From Dictyophora rubrovolvata (taxonomy: Eukaryota; Basidiomycota; Agaricomycetes; Phallales; Phallaceae): a stretch of 64,000 nt of DNA. Position numbers and translations under genes: made by a program. Within the stretch, counting starts at the first letter, position 1; each line of letters begins with the position of its first letter. Shown piece after piece: positions 23,193-36,463 of the stretch. The stretch covers positions 1,612,001-1,676,000 of the forward strand of contig CP114118.1 of assembly GCA_029959195.1 (NCBI GenBank). The letters are read 5' to 3'. The notes beneath the pieces are model-generated. The model did no database searches. It saw nothing but the letters and a program-made list of their open reading frames with translations, and was not told the DNA's origin.

Positions 23193-25084
23193 ATGTCCGT
23201 TGCCGAAGATGACATGGACTGGCAGCTGTCGACCCAAGCTCACCGTCGTCAACGTCAACGCCGTGCCTATATCGCAAATCTCTCCTTCGATGTTTTCCTA
23301 GAACTCGTCAGGCGGTTAGAAGTCTGGGACGTCGTTAATCTGCGTGTAGTATGCGAAATCCTATCATTCCTCTTTTGGCAATCCCTCACGCCATTAATCC
23401 TTCACTGCCTTTGCAGACTTGCAAAGCACTCTATGAACAGACTCGCACCCTTTCCGTAAGCCTTGCCGACTCATCTAAATATCTGTGCTGGAACGAATAA
23501 AATTTTTTATTTGTTTATTTATTTATTTGGTTTTCGCTGGCAGGTTTGGACAATCCTTGCTGAAACTATAACACGGCGACGCCCTCTTCCTTTACCGTCG
23601 TTCCGGAGTCGTAGTTCTCTCTCTTTGAGCGATCTGGAAGAAGCAGTTTGCGAAGCAGCCAGACTCGAGAGAAATTGGCTGAGCAGCTACGCACGGTTGC
23701 GTTGTCCCCCAAAGGTATTGCATGAACCCAACCGTAGATTGGGTGATCCCGTCGTGCTGCTTCCCGGTGGTCGGTTCATCGTAACAGGTGCAGCGTCCGG
23801 CCGAGGTGGTGGTGGAACTGGTGGTGTCATCCGCATATGGGACTTGTTAAACAGCGTTCTCGTAGGCACTTTCGAAGTTCGTCCCGAAGACACTGTCCTT
23901 CAGTGGCGTCCGGTCGACGAAGGTCGTGCCGTAATGTTCATGATTCGAGATGGTATTCTGACAAAGTTAGTGCCCATCTTTCACCATGCTTTTCCACAGT
24001 CTCTTATTCATCATTCGATATCAAGCGATAAGGAACAGCATTATCATTTACTACGATTGGATTTCTCCGAGCACGAGGGGGTTGCTGTCGCAAGATTTTC
24101 TCATCACAGTTCATTGATGCAAGAACCTCCTGTTGCTGATTCTTCGATCTCCGAAGACGTCGTTCTGGTCTTAGGTCAGGATGTCGATGGCATGATCACC
24201 ATTTTCGTTCTACATTGGCGTGACGGAACCATGGTCTCCGCTAAGACTGACATCCCATGTGTAAGTCTGGCGTCTTGCATTTGTGAAATGATAAATCTGT
24301 AATATCAAATAAGGGGAACTGATTTTTTCTTCTTTTTTTTCCCCCGTTTTTGCAGCCTGAACACCCTTATTTCGCAATTCTCTCGCTAAAGTTTGTATCG
24401 ATCTGGGTCGATTCTCCTTCCTCACCTCAAACATATTCATATCCGTTGTCAGAACTCTACCCTCATCTATCCCATTCCCCTTCACAAATCGTCCATCTTC
24501 GAAATCCCCAAATAACGGTTCTTAGTCATGTCGCCAATATTGATCCCTCTCCTCCTCCGGAATTCGAGCCTCTTTACCGAGATAATTCGCGAATGTGGAC
24601 AACGGGTCCATCCGATCGATTACTGGCCCGGCCTTTGTCTATATTACACGTGGCGGTTCGAAGAGAAGAATCGAACTCGCTGCTCTACACTTCTCTTTCA
24701 CATGAATATGTTCCTACCCAATTCACATCACGCCCCAGCTTCCGAGCTTATTTCGCACCTCTACTTATCCTCTCCCAAACAACAGATGAGGAGGCTGATG
24801 TTGCACCCATCGAATATCCTGTGATAGCAGCTGAATCTGCTAACATCATCTTCCCTGAACTATTGCCCTCTGGAGACACCCAGTTAAGAGTCATAACTAT
24901 ACCGCCGGACGACCCGGCAGAGAGAAACCGAGATCCGCAGTGGTACAATGACAACCTGATTCGGACAATGGAGATCCCTCCTCAACTTGACCTTAGAAAG
25001 GTCGTCCAGATAAGCCTTGACAATGCAGCAGGAATATTAGGGGTTGTAATGCATGACGGTGATATTTTTATCTTGGAATATTAA
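23193..25084 (+). CDS. F-box protein with putative beta-propeller C-terminal region
   Basis: Exons 23193..23345, 23417..23455, 23544..24260 and 24356..25084 give 545 residues. Residues ~28-65 form an F-box: NLSFDVFLELVRRLEVWDVV, NLR, then TCKALYEQTRTLSVWTILAE across two introns. The long C-terminal part has repeated strand-rich segments (DPVVLLPGGRFIVTG, GGVIRIWDLLNSVLVGTFEV, ILGVVMHDGDIFILEY) that look like propeller blades, as in other mushroom F-box proteins. It would recruit substrates to an SCF ubiquitin ligase through Skp1, which is family inference. An in-frame upstream ATG at 23151 would add 14 residues; ATG 23193 (MSVAEDDMDW) is chosen because it gives a normal short acidic leader. 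Confidence 0.8.
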
Positions 25085-25536
25085 ACCTTATAGCTTTATT
25101 CAATTAATCCTTTTCAATCATTCCTTCCAATGAACGCTCTCGCAATACTTACTACATCAGTGCTTGAGCAAAAACCCAACTTAACCCTTCGGTAGAAAAA
25201 GTATATACTTAATATACCGGAAATAATCATGATTAACTACTACATAGATGACATTCAAGTTATTTTTCCAAGCTCGGTGGCAGGTGCTGACTTTTGATCT
25301 TCACTAGACACCACATAAGACTTCCTTACAGTAAAAAAAAGCTGCCAGCGTTTGGCATATTTATTTTAGTACAGATACTGCAATGATCGCTTCGGTGTAC
25401 GTTGATCCTCTCTTTGCTGGGTGAGACGATAACACTACATTCGATTGTGGCTGTGAGGACGGTACCAAACGGTGACGGCCAGTGACGCGGTGACGTATGA
25501 AGCTAATGTTTCTCCTGCATACCTACTAATCTCTGA
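25085..25536. other. Spacer between F-box and mannosyltransferase genes
   Basis: 452 bases with no credible exon. Contains 3' flank of the F-box gene and the promoter of the following gene. Confidence 0.4.
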
Positions 25537-27268
25537 ATGTTTCTGCGCCGCTCTCTTTTTTCTTTCATTCTCACAGGTATTTTCTTCTTTGCGTGTGGTT
25601 TTCTGTTACTTCATCAAATACTACCGACGGCGCGGCCATGGGGGTCTTTAATCGACTATGAATCCAACGTGATTGGTTCTTCACCAGCCCCCCTTCGCCT
25701 TGAGGACGATGCTCTTCAAGAACCTCATAATTATTCAAATACATCCCCAAACTCACCAAGCGATACTTTCTCTAAAGACATAAGCATATCTTCTTCGTTA
25801 CTTCGAGCCCATTTGAAACGACTTCTTGAACTTCCCGTTCTTTCTCACGTTCAGTCCATTGCCGCAAATGAGAAGGGCTGCCCAAGGGAAATAGCCGACA
25901 AACAAGTTAATCAAGACCAACTCAAGGACCTCCGTCAATGGTGGATCGAAATAGATGAAGATGAGATCCACACTCGTAGGATGGCGATTGTCAGTGACTT
26001 GGAAAAGATGGACAAGCAAGGCGTTGCCCTTACCGGCGACAAAGCCAATCTAAAAGGAAAAGGAATTGTTATGACCGCTGGTAACAGGGTACGGTGGTTG
26101 TACTCAATAAAGTCAAGTATCCCTTAGTTATTTTTGCTGTTTCAGAACACAGCATCGAGTGCTTTGGCCAGTTTACGGTTATTAAGGCAGAATTATGAAT
26201 CAACATTACCCGTACAAGTATTCTCGTTTCCTGGGGAAATAAGTGAGGAATTTGCTGTTCAGTTGCAAGAACTAGGTGCTACACACCACGAGGTAGGGTA
26301 GATTAATTTTACACGTCTAATCAATTATCAAGAGACTAAATTTATTTTTTTCAGCTACCGGATGTCGAAAAACTCAAGGGTGCTTGGAAGAATTTTCAGC
26401 TAAAAGGAGCGGCCATTGCTGCGTCCACTTTTGCAGAGGTTCTTTACTTGGACAGTGATAATATTCTTCTTCGCGATCCAACGGATCTATTTTCCGATCC
26501 AAATTACAAAAAAATGGGCGTGGTGTTTTGGCCAGATTACAACAAAGACCACCGTGGGTTTCTTCCTCCCTTGCCCAAACTATACCTTTTTTTGACCTTC
26601 TTACTTACGATGCTGCTACTTTTTTTTTCCTAGCCGATAACGCTGTTTGGCGTGTTCTCGGCAAAACCTGCTTCAATTCAGAGTGGGAAGTCGAATCAGG
26701 CCAAATTCTAATCGACAAAACAGGTAACGACGGATTGAATTTGGCTGCTCTTCATATTGCTACCCACATGCAATTAAACCACGATTTCTGGTTCCGTATC
26801 TCGGGCGGAGACAAGGATACCTTCAGATATGCATTTTGGGCTTTGAACATTCCTTATACAAGCGCGCCGCGATGGTTGTCGCCTTTAGGCTCGAGTGTCG
26901 GTGGTCGATTTTGTGGTTATGTCATGTTGCAATATGACATAGCAAAGGGTGACAAGGACCAATATCTCCCTCTTTTCTTACATGCAAACCTTCTCAAACA
27001 CCGGTCTACGACTCGCGGCAAGAAGATATTTCAAACTATTAAACGACCGCTATATGACGATGCTTCGAATCCGAGTCTCGACGGCGTAAAAACCTGGGTA
27101 TCCAATGTAGGGGGTATGTGTGTAGATCTCGCTATAGAAACGGATGTACAGACTTCCGGATTGAAGCAAGAAGCCATTGAAGAGCAATTCGCAGAGATGA
27201 ATGACGGGTTGTTTCAAGATGTCGAAGACCGATGGCTTCATGCTGGAGGATTAGTAGCGGCTTGGTAA
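25537..27268 (+). CDS. Mnn2/Mnn5-like alpha-1,2-mannosyltransferase (GT71)
   Basis: Four exons (25537..26088, 26146..26292, 26355..26553, 26634..27268) encode 510 residues. A type II anchor (FSFILTGIFFFACGFLLL) near the N terminus and a stem precede the catalytic domain. Family features are GIVMTAGN, SALASLRLLRQNYESTLPVQ, FAEVLYLDSDNILLRDP with the DxD nucleotide-sugar motif, and VVFWPDYNKDH. Fungal Mnn2-type enzymes add alpha-1,2-mannose branches in the Golgi using GDP-mannose. The catalytic motifs look intact. It is one of three likely Golgi/type II glycan enzymes in the window with the GT90 and the YibB-like protein. Confidence 0.88.
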
Positions 27269-27799
27269 TTTATTGTATATCATGCTTTTTTTTGCTTCGA
27301 TGTAATTCTTAAAGGCGAACTGAATACAGATAATTTATTCGATAACTACCTGCGGTGGTTGTGTGACATGTGGCATGTGACGAGACGCGCTGGCGGCTAG
27401 TAATTTTCCCAAGAACCTTCACGCGACGCGAAACCGTTTCTGTTCTTATACCGTAACCGTCGAAGCTGTTACATAAAGCCCTTATTTTATTGATTGTCCG
27501 TCTCCCAGGGATTCTCAAGGTCAACGTCTGTCTGAATCTGTCCAGAAATTTAATTTAGAAGGCCAAGCGCTTTTTATCAGCACATTCTCTAATCTGAATA
27601 AGGTAATTGGCCTTGACATTTTGGACATCATATCCAGCTGCTAAGGTGTTTGGCTTCCATTGGATTCCCTTTATGCAGTCGTATATCCTCTGTACTCTTT
27701 CTGATTTCCTTGGTCGCTCAACATATCCAAAACATGTCATTTATTCAATCCTTGGGTGGACAACTTCGGCTGAAACATATTCGGTCATTGGCATATGAT
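27269..27799. other. Gene-poor stretch before the kinase-like relic
   Basis: About 530 bases after the mannosyltransferase gene. Short open frames occur on both strands, for example 27555-27740 on the minus strand, but none resembles a known family. It may include eroded 5' sequence of the kinase-like relic. Confidence 0.35.
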
Positions 27800-28257
27800 A
27801 CCGGCCTGAACAGTCGTAATTTGGAGGATCCATGGTACCCCCTGTGGAATTTTGTTCTCAGTGAGTTGGTTGAGGAACACCCGAACCTTTAGAAGGACGC
27901 CGACAAAGCAACAATAGCCAATCTGTATAAAATTTGTACTATTGTTCGTCAAAGGTTTGCTGAAAGAGGTCTCGCTCCGAAATTATTCGGCTTCAAGTTC
28001 TTCCAGGAGGATGATATATGGTTGTGGCGGAGCGTTTAGTCCCTTTGGAATGGGTACCTTTCCATGTGCACTTGGAGGACAGGCCCGACAGCCGCGTCGC
28101 GCTCAACATTCGTGAGCAAGTTACCCTTCTCGGCGACGAAAACCTTATTCATGGTGACGTTTGGGACACGAGTATTACGGTTTACGGTGACAGACATATC
28201 AAGCTCATTGATTTCGATTGGGCAGGTGGCAAATGGTGGCAAAGTGGGCGAAGTTAG
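27800..28257 (+). pseudogene. Degenerate kinase-like gene of an Agaricomycete multicopy family
   Basis: Reading the plus strand in more than one frame gives RNLEDPWYPLWNFVLSELVE, QRFAERGLAPKLFGFKFFQE, MVVAERLVPLEWVPF and ENLIHGDVWDTSITV, then GDRHIKLIDFDWAGG. The HGDxxxxN-like catalytic loop and the IDFDWAG magnesium-binding segment are those of a protein-kinase-like family common in mushroom genomes. The asparagine expected after HGD is replaced (DTSI), a stop interrupts the frame at 27891, and the reading frame changes before the catalytic loop, so this is a relic rather than an active kinase. Its true 5' limit is not clear. Confidence 0.6.
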
Positions 28258-28389
28258 GCATCCAGGGTTTATAAGTACGGATCCAGAGCTTGAGCTTGAG
28301 GGACCACAATGTTGCAGCTTCTCAGAACATTGTCTTGTTCTATATTTATCATTACTTCGTAAAATACATCATTGATTTTGCTTTTGGTG

Positions 28390-29112
28390 AAACAGCCATC
28401 TGCCGAACGGGAGGTGATGACAGTAACAACCATGGAGTTCGAGCATATGTTACTGGCCAAATCGATGCCGTATCCGGGAGCGACGTTTGCATCTGCCGCT
28501 GCACTCAAGCGCAAGCGATACACCAAGCAATCACTCATTACCTTCACTCAGAAGTCGAAACTAACGCCGATTCCTACTAAGATACCAGATACCATCGAGA
28601 GTTCAATGCCATTGCTAGACCCCTAATCAAAGACAAGACTCTCGAGAATGACAACGTGGACACTTACTTTTGGTTTGGTTTCCGCGAAGCAAGCAGAGAT
28701 CGTATCAAACGCGAACTCCGTATAACGTATCCCGACCACCCAAGGTCAAAACTATTTCCTCTCATACAAGCTCTCGAGACGGCATTGACAACACGGGATG
28801 ATGATGAGAATTATCCCACCATCAGGATCTCAAAACCACAGAGGAGGTAGCATCAAGCTCCCAATCGACCCCGGCATACCACACTCCTATCAAATCTAGC
28901 CCTGTTGCCGTCATCACAGAATCTATTGATAGTCTGGTAGAAAAGCTCAAATCACTCCATCCTCGCAATCCGGAGTACGCTAGACTCAATGCTCTCAGCC
29001 CGAACGTCGCCACGCCGGTGCGCAAGCCGGACAGCCTAAAGGACTATATCACTCTTGTCCTGAACTCCCTGCTCACCCTGCCCACCAAAAACACGCAGCA
29101 TCGTCAAATTTG
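28390..29112 (+). mobile_element. Fossil retrotransposon gag-like fragment
   Basis: The plus strand shows segments resembling the gag-like protein of Agaricomycete LTR-retrotransposon relatives: REFNAIARPLIKDKTLEN, VDTYFWFGFREASRDRIK and, further on, IDSLVEKLKSLHPRNPEYAR. Only this region is present; no reverse transcriptase, integrase or paired long terminal repeats were seen in the flanks. It is broken in several places and looks old. The family assignment rests on remembered resemblance of the FWFG and charged-helix segments, so it is moderate. Confidence 0.5.
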
Positions 29113-29612
29113 ATCCGTCTGAGCTAAGGGTTTTCACTTGTATTGGATTCCGCTTTGATTGGTCAACAGTCTGAGGCTTCTGAAATGATGCAGGAGATCA
29201 ATTCCGGTGATTATTTCAGTGATATACACACATGTATATATAAAATAACAATTTACATTTACGTTGACATTGGCAGGTGCTTCTCCTATCAAATGGGGGT
29301 CGGTGTGGGAGGAGGTGTGAAAGTTGCTGAGATGTCGGCTATGAGCAGGAGCGACTCGTTCAATGGGCGAGCCATCCCATGCTATGGAAACGTGAGGGCT
29401 TTGAAACTCGGTGCCTCTAATAATAACGTGGGGGTCGTTAGCGTCGAGGTGAATTACCGGTGCCCTGTCATTGTTCGTGTCGGTTTTTGAGATCTGGTTA
29501 GAGAGGTAGTGATTATCGAAGGTTCAATAGGATTATTTATGTATGTCGTAATGACATTACCTTGGAATTGCGAAAGCTCTTGAGGAGACGGGTTTAATGA
29601 ATACTGCTGTTT

Positions 29613-29828
29613 TTATCTCACAGGATCAAGAGGACATACTATACGTTTTAGATTCCTGTCTTCAGGTGTGCCGGGCTTACTTGTCCCGGCGGTATGCTCT
29701 TTAAGCCTTCTTTCTAGATCTTCACTACGCTGTCGAAGCAGCTCAGACTGCTGTCTTAAAGACTGCACCTCCTTCAAGAGATGAGTATTATCGGAGCGAA
29801 GGAATTCCAAATCACCAAGGAGGTCCAT
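29613..29828 (-). CDS. Small coiled-coil protein (71 residues), tentative
   Basis: A frame from ATG 29828 to TAA 29613 encodes MDLLGDLEFLRSDNTHLLKE and then heptad-patterned QSLRQQSELLRQRSEDLERR, predicting one coiled coil followed by a short polar tail. Leucines recur every seven residues over about 35 residues. A TA-rich run lies 92-110 bases upstream (29921-29938) and the leader is pyrimidine-rich, which supports a promoter. No family is recognised. It sits in the gene-poor island, so it could also be a remnant of a longer gene. Confidence 0.42.
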   Translation of the reverse strand: MDLLGDLEFLRSDNTHLLKEVQSLRQQSELLRQRSEDLERRLKEHTAGTSKPGTPEDRNLKRIVCPLDPVR

Positions 29829-29920
29829 TCGCAAGTGACAGATATTAAACGGAGAGAGAACAGATAGAAGGGGTGCCGTAGATTAAAGATTGCAATAAAA
29901 GGCCGAGCTATCGCCAAATG

Positions 29921-29938
29921 TATATATATATATATATA
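29921..29938. repeat. (TA)n run
   Basis: Nine uninterrupted TA units, about 92-110 bases upstream of the small coiled-coil ORF on the minus strand. It may act as a TATA region or be a simple repeat. Confidence 0.6.
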
Positions 29939-30005
29939 GCACCCGCCCGAAGCCTAACTTGAAAAAGGTTTCGAAATTGTCAACCAACTGTCATAAAGGC
30001 GCGTG

Positions 30006-30236
30006 TTACGAATGATTTCTGATTGTGACAAAGTTCTCGTGATTGGCAGGATCAAAAAGCGAACAGCACAATTCGGATGCCTTGGAGCCAGTACTCGGTT
30101 GGGATAATGGCCGGATTTTCATATGAGTTTTCTCCGTTGGAGTTCCAAGATGTCGCAGTGGGTTGAATGCATCAATTAGTGTTATTGGAGTTTCATTACA
30201 TCGTATGACGCCGACGAGGCCCTCGGCAGTACTCAT
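30006..30236 (-). CDS. Small hypothetical ORF (76 residues), low confidence
   Basis: ATG 30236 opens MSTAEGLVGVIRCNETPITL and runs to TGA 30006 without introns. Composition is protein-like but no motif, signal or family is recognised. It may be an exon of a larger gene or chance. The region up to the PMR1 start at 30859 contains no other credible exon. Confidence 0.25.
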   Translation of the reverse strand: MSTAEGLVGVIRCNETPITLIDAFNPLRHLGTPTEKTHMKIRPLSQPSTGSKASELCCSLFDPANHENFVTIRNHS

Positions 30237-30858
30237 TGCTTGTCAAAACTTTAGGCTACCTCGAATAGATCGTTGTCGTGAAACTTGCCTCCTGCAGCTT
30301 CAAATTAATCAAACTTCGCGTTTCTACAATAAAATTTCAGACAGTTATAACAGTGTTCCACACCGTCAATTGACTACTGACTTCTATGCAGTGCTGGCAG
30401 CGTATCTGGCTTCCACGAAGCCGGTAGCATAGTACAATAGCGGCTTGCCGTTGAACGAATTACGTATTAATATTGGCTATACTGAATGAATGACAGGACG
30501 ACATTTCGGCAACGAATTCAAGCCTGAATCGAGTGAATCCGCACGAATGAATGAGTCGGAGAGACGGTGGGCCGTACAACGTGAGCTAGCGTAGTCAAAG
30601 CGTAGAAGAGTGCTGCCAGTATATAATCGCCTATTACGGTCACCAAGGTCACAGCTGCTTATTTTTACAATCTTATATTTATTCCACGAGCTCCAAGGCG
30701 GTGCTCATACTTCCCATCCGATTCTCACAAAATTGTCGAAACTAATAATGTATGTCTAGCCTTTTGCTGAAACGTCGATATCCTTATTGATTGCTTCTCA
30801 GATTCACACTCTCGCTCGTTACGCCAGAAATACCGCTACCATTGGCGACATAACCAGA
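30237..30858. promoter_or_regulatory. 5' region of PMR1 with probable UTR intron
   Basis: Non-coding upstream region. A sequence beginning gtatgtctag near 30750 and ending ttgcttctcag near 30801 has the size (about 52 nt) and ends of a local intron, suggesting a spliced leader region for PMR1. Confidence 0.4.
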
Positions 30859-34496
<3,638 letters not shown>

Positions 34497-34649
34497 TCTG
34501 ATTCATTAATCAAGTATGCCTCTCATACTGTAAACCCCACGTTTCTATCGTTTATTGTTCAGGCACAAAAATCACTATGGCTACAAATACATAATTACAT
34601 TGATAAATGACGGGATCCGACATGCATGAATCCCATCCACGGAGATGTT

Positions 34650-35770
34650 TTACTTCCTTGCAAAAGTAATCTGCAGAAATGCAATCAGACTTTGAAAATA
34701 CTCGACATCTTGATTTCACGAACTTTGATTTTCCCTTCTCCATCCAGCTTATAGTTATGTAAAGCATCTTTAGCAACAGATGCCGAGTTTTCGTCCATGT
34801 ACTCAACGAAAGCGATATCTTTTTTAGTAGGAACAAGACGGACTTCATATAAATTGGGATATCTATTTGCATAAAAAATATATTTCAGGTAAAAGAAGAA
34901 CGATGGGACCACGAAAAACGTACTGTGAAAACAGAGCTGTGAGTTGATCTTTGGAGACGTTTTCTGGAAGATTCTGAAGGAAAAGAATCTTGTTTGGTGG
35001 TAGATATTCGTCGGGCATTTGAACAGCCTGCCGCTTCGGTCCAGGTAAAGAAGTAGCTCCATCCCCTGTGAGGTTCCGGAAGGTAAATTTTAGATCCTCC
35101 CAAATGGGAGACGACGAACCTTGACCGGCTGCCCGTTTGGCTGCGAACTTTCTACGAACCGGGTTATTTAAGCGGGTTTGCTCTAATAGACCCAACATAT
35201 TAGTATGTGCAGCAATCAGTAAATATTTATAGGCACTTTCTTTTGCGTTCTTTTCGAGCTTTAACATGTTCCTCAAGTTCCTTTTCGTTGTAAGTCTTGA
35301 CGATCACATCGGATGGGGTTTTGGCGAAAGATATTTTCTGCGGGCAATTATAAGTGGGTTAATAAAGTAAAATATGACTTACCATTGGTTTACCATACAG
35401 AGGAAATCGGTCAACTTCTCGTTGGGCTTTAAGAGCGATGTCCTTTGATTCAAATGACACAAATGCCTGTCCGCGCATTCGTAAATTGCGATGAGCTGTG
35501 ACATTCAAGACATCGCCATAATTCGTGAATAAGGCTTTCAAAGTTTCCTTCATGACTGTCAACAAATCATTAAAAGACGCGAATCCTATCAAGAAGGCCA
35601 TTGTACGGACCATCAATTTTGATATTTTCATTCAGGTTCTGAATATACAATGTCTCCAGGGCTTGAACATCAGGAACAGGAGTTGATTCTTGAGATACTT
35701 TCGCATCTTTGTTGCTAGAAGAGTCTACAGCGGGAGTTGCCTGAATAACGCCTTCCATTGCGTCGGACAT
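34650..35770 (-). CDS. Two-RRM spliceosomal protein (U1A/U2B'' family)
   Basis: Begins MSDAMEGVIQATPAVD at 35770. RRM1 is ETLYIQNLNENIKI with RNP1 RMRGQAFVSF; RRM2 is KILFLQNLPENVSKDQL, TKKDIAFVEYMD, ending GKIKITFARK with TAA at 34650. The linker FAAKRAAG...PKRQAVQMPDEYLPP is typical of the SNF/U1A/U2B'' family, which binds U1 or U2 snRNA stem-loops. The last intron is needed to give the ITFARK ending. Two places are uncertain: the junction joining VKARKERK to QTRLNNPVRRKF, where no clean GT donor keeps frame, and a 51-nt stop-free segment (GSSSPIWEDLKFTF) that may be a retained intron. Whether it is U1A, U2B'' or a dual protein cannot be decided here. Confidence 0.88.
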
Positions 35771-36463
35771 AGCTGAGGAATTGAGAGGCTCTGCAGGCGT
35801 CGAGTCGCCGCTTTGTTGAAGTGGTGGTGTCAGAGGATTGGTGAATTGTGCTTACATAAACACCCATATCACCCTACTCTAGCCAAACTCTAGCGCAAAT
35901 CTCAACTACTGCAAAGACTCGACTGCTCCACAATGTCGATAAATTAAGCACTTGTGATTAATATGAAACCCAACAGCCCGGAACAATACTTTACATGCAG
36001 TGTGTACAGTCATCACATGTACCACATCCACATTCTTCAAGTCGCCATCATCAGTGCATTCAGTACTTCCAAACACCAATTCGTTGGCACTGATCAAAAT
36101 GAATCTTTTTTTGTCTTTCATTCTTTCGACTTGGAATCAGTGTTCAAAGGCAACGAGACGCCTTCTAATGTTTAATGGTTACATCACCGCTGATGGACGC
36201 AGCGCCTTTTGCGAAGCCAAGCTGCGATTCGATGAATCCCTGACGGTATAATCTCAAGCGGTCCAGTCGCCCTCTAAAAAGTATCCAATCATAGCCCTCA
36301 GTCTCAAAAGTTAGACAGCATCTGCCTTCGTTGTCATCAGACTACTTGCACCAATCATCTCATGTGAGATATCTGTAGCAGCCTGGTTGCTGTTCTATAT
36401 ATCCTCGTGTAGGCTTGAATTTCGCTTTCACACTTTCGTCAACTTAAAGCATAATCTTATACC
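35771..36463. promoter_or_regulatory. Divergent promoter region (RRM gene / membrane protein gene)
   Basis: 693 bases between divergent start codons. Overlapping short frames at 35950-36250 on both strands show no family resemblance. Confidence 0.4.

Noticed and set aside
29143-29490. Plus-strand 115-codon frame after the gag-like relic
   Set aside because: Composition unlike its neighbours' proteins, no motif, and set in decayed sequence.
35906-36251. Short frames on both strands in the RRM/membrane-protein spacer
   Set aside because: No recognisable motif and no supporting splice or start context.
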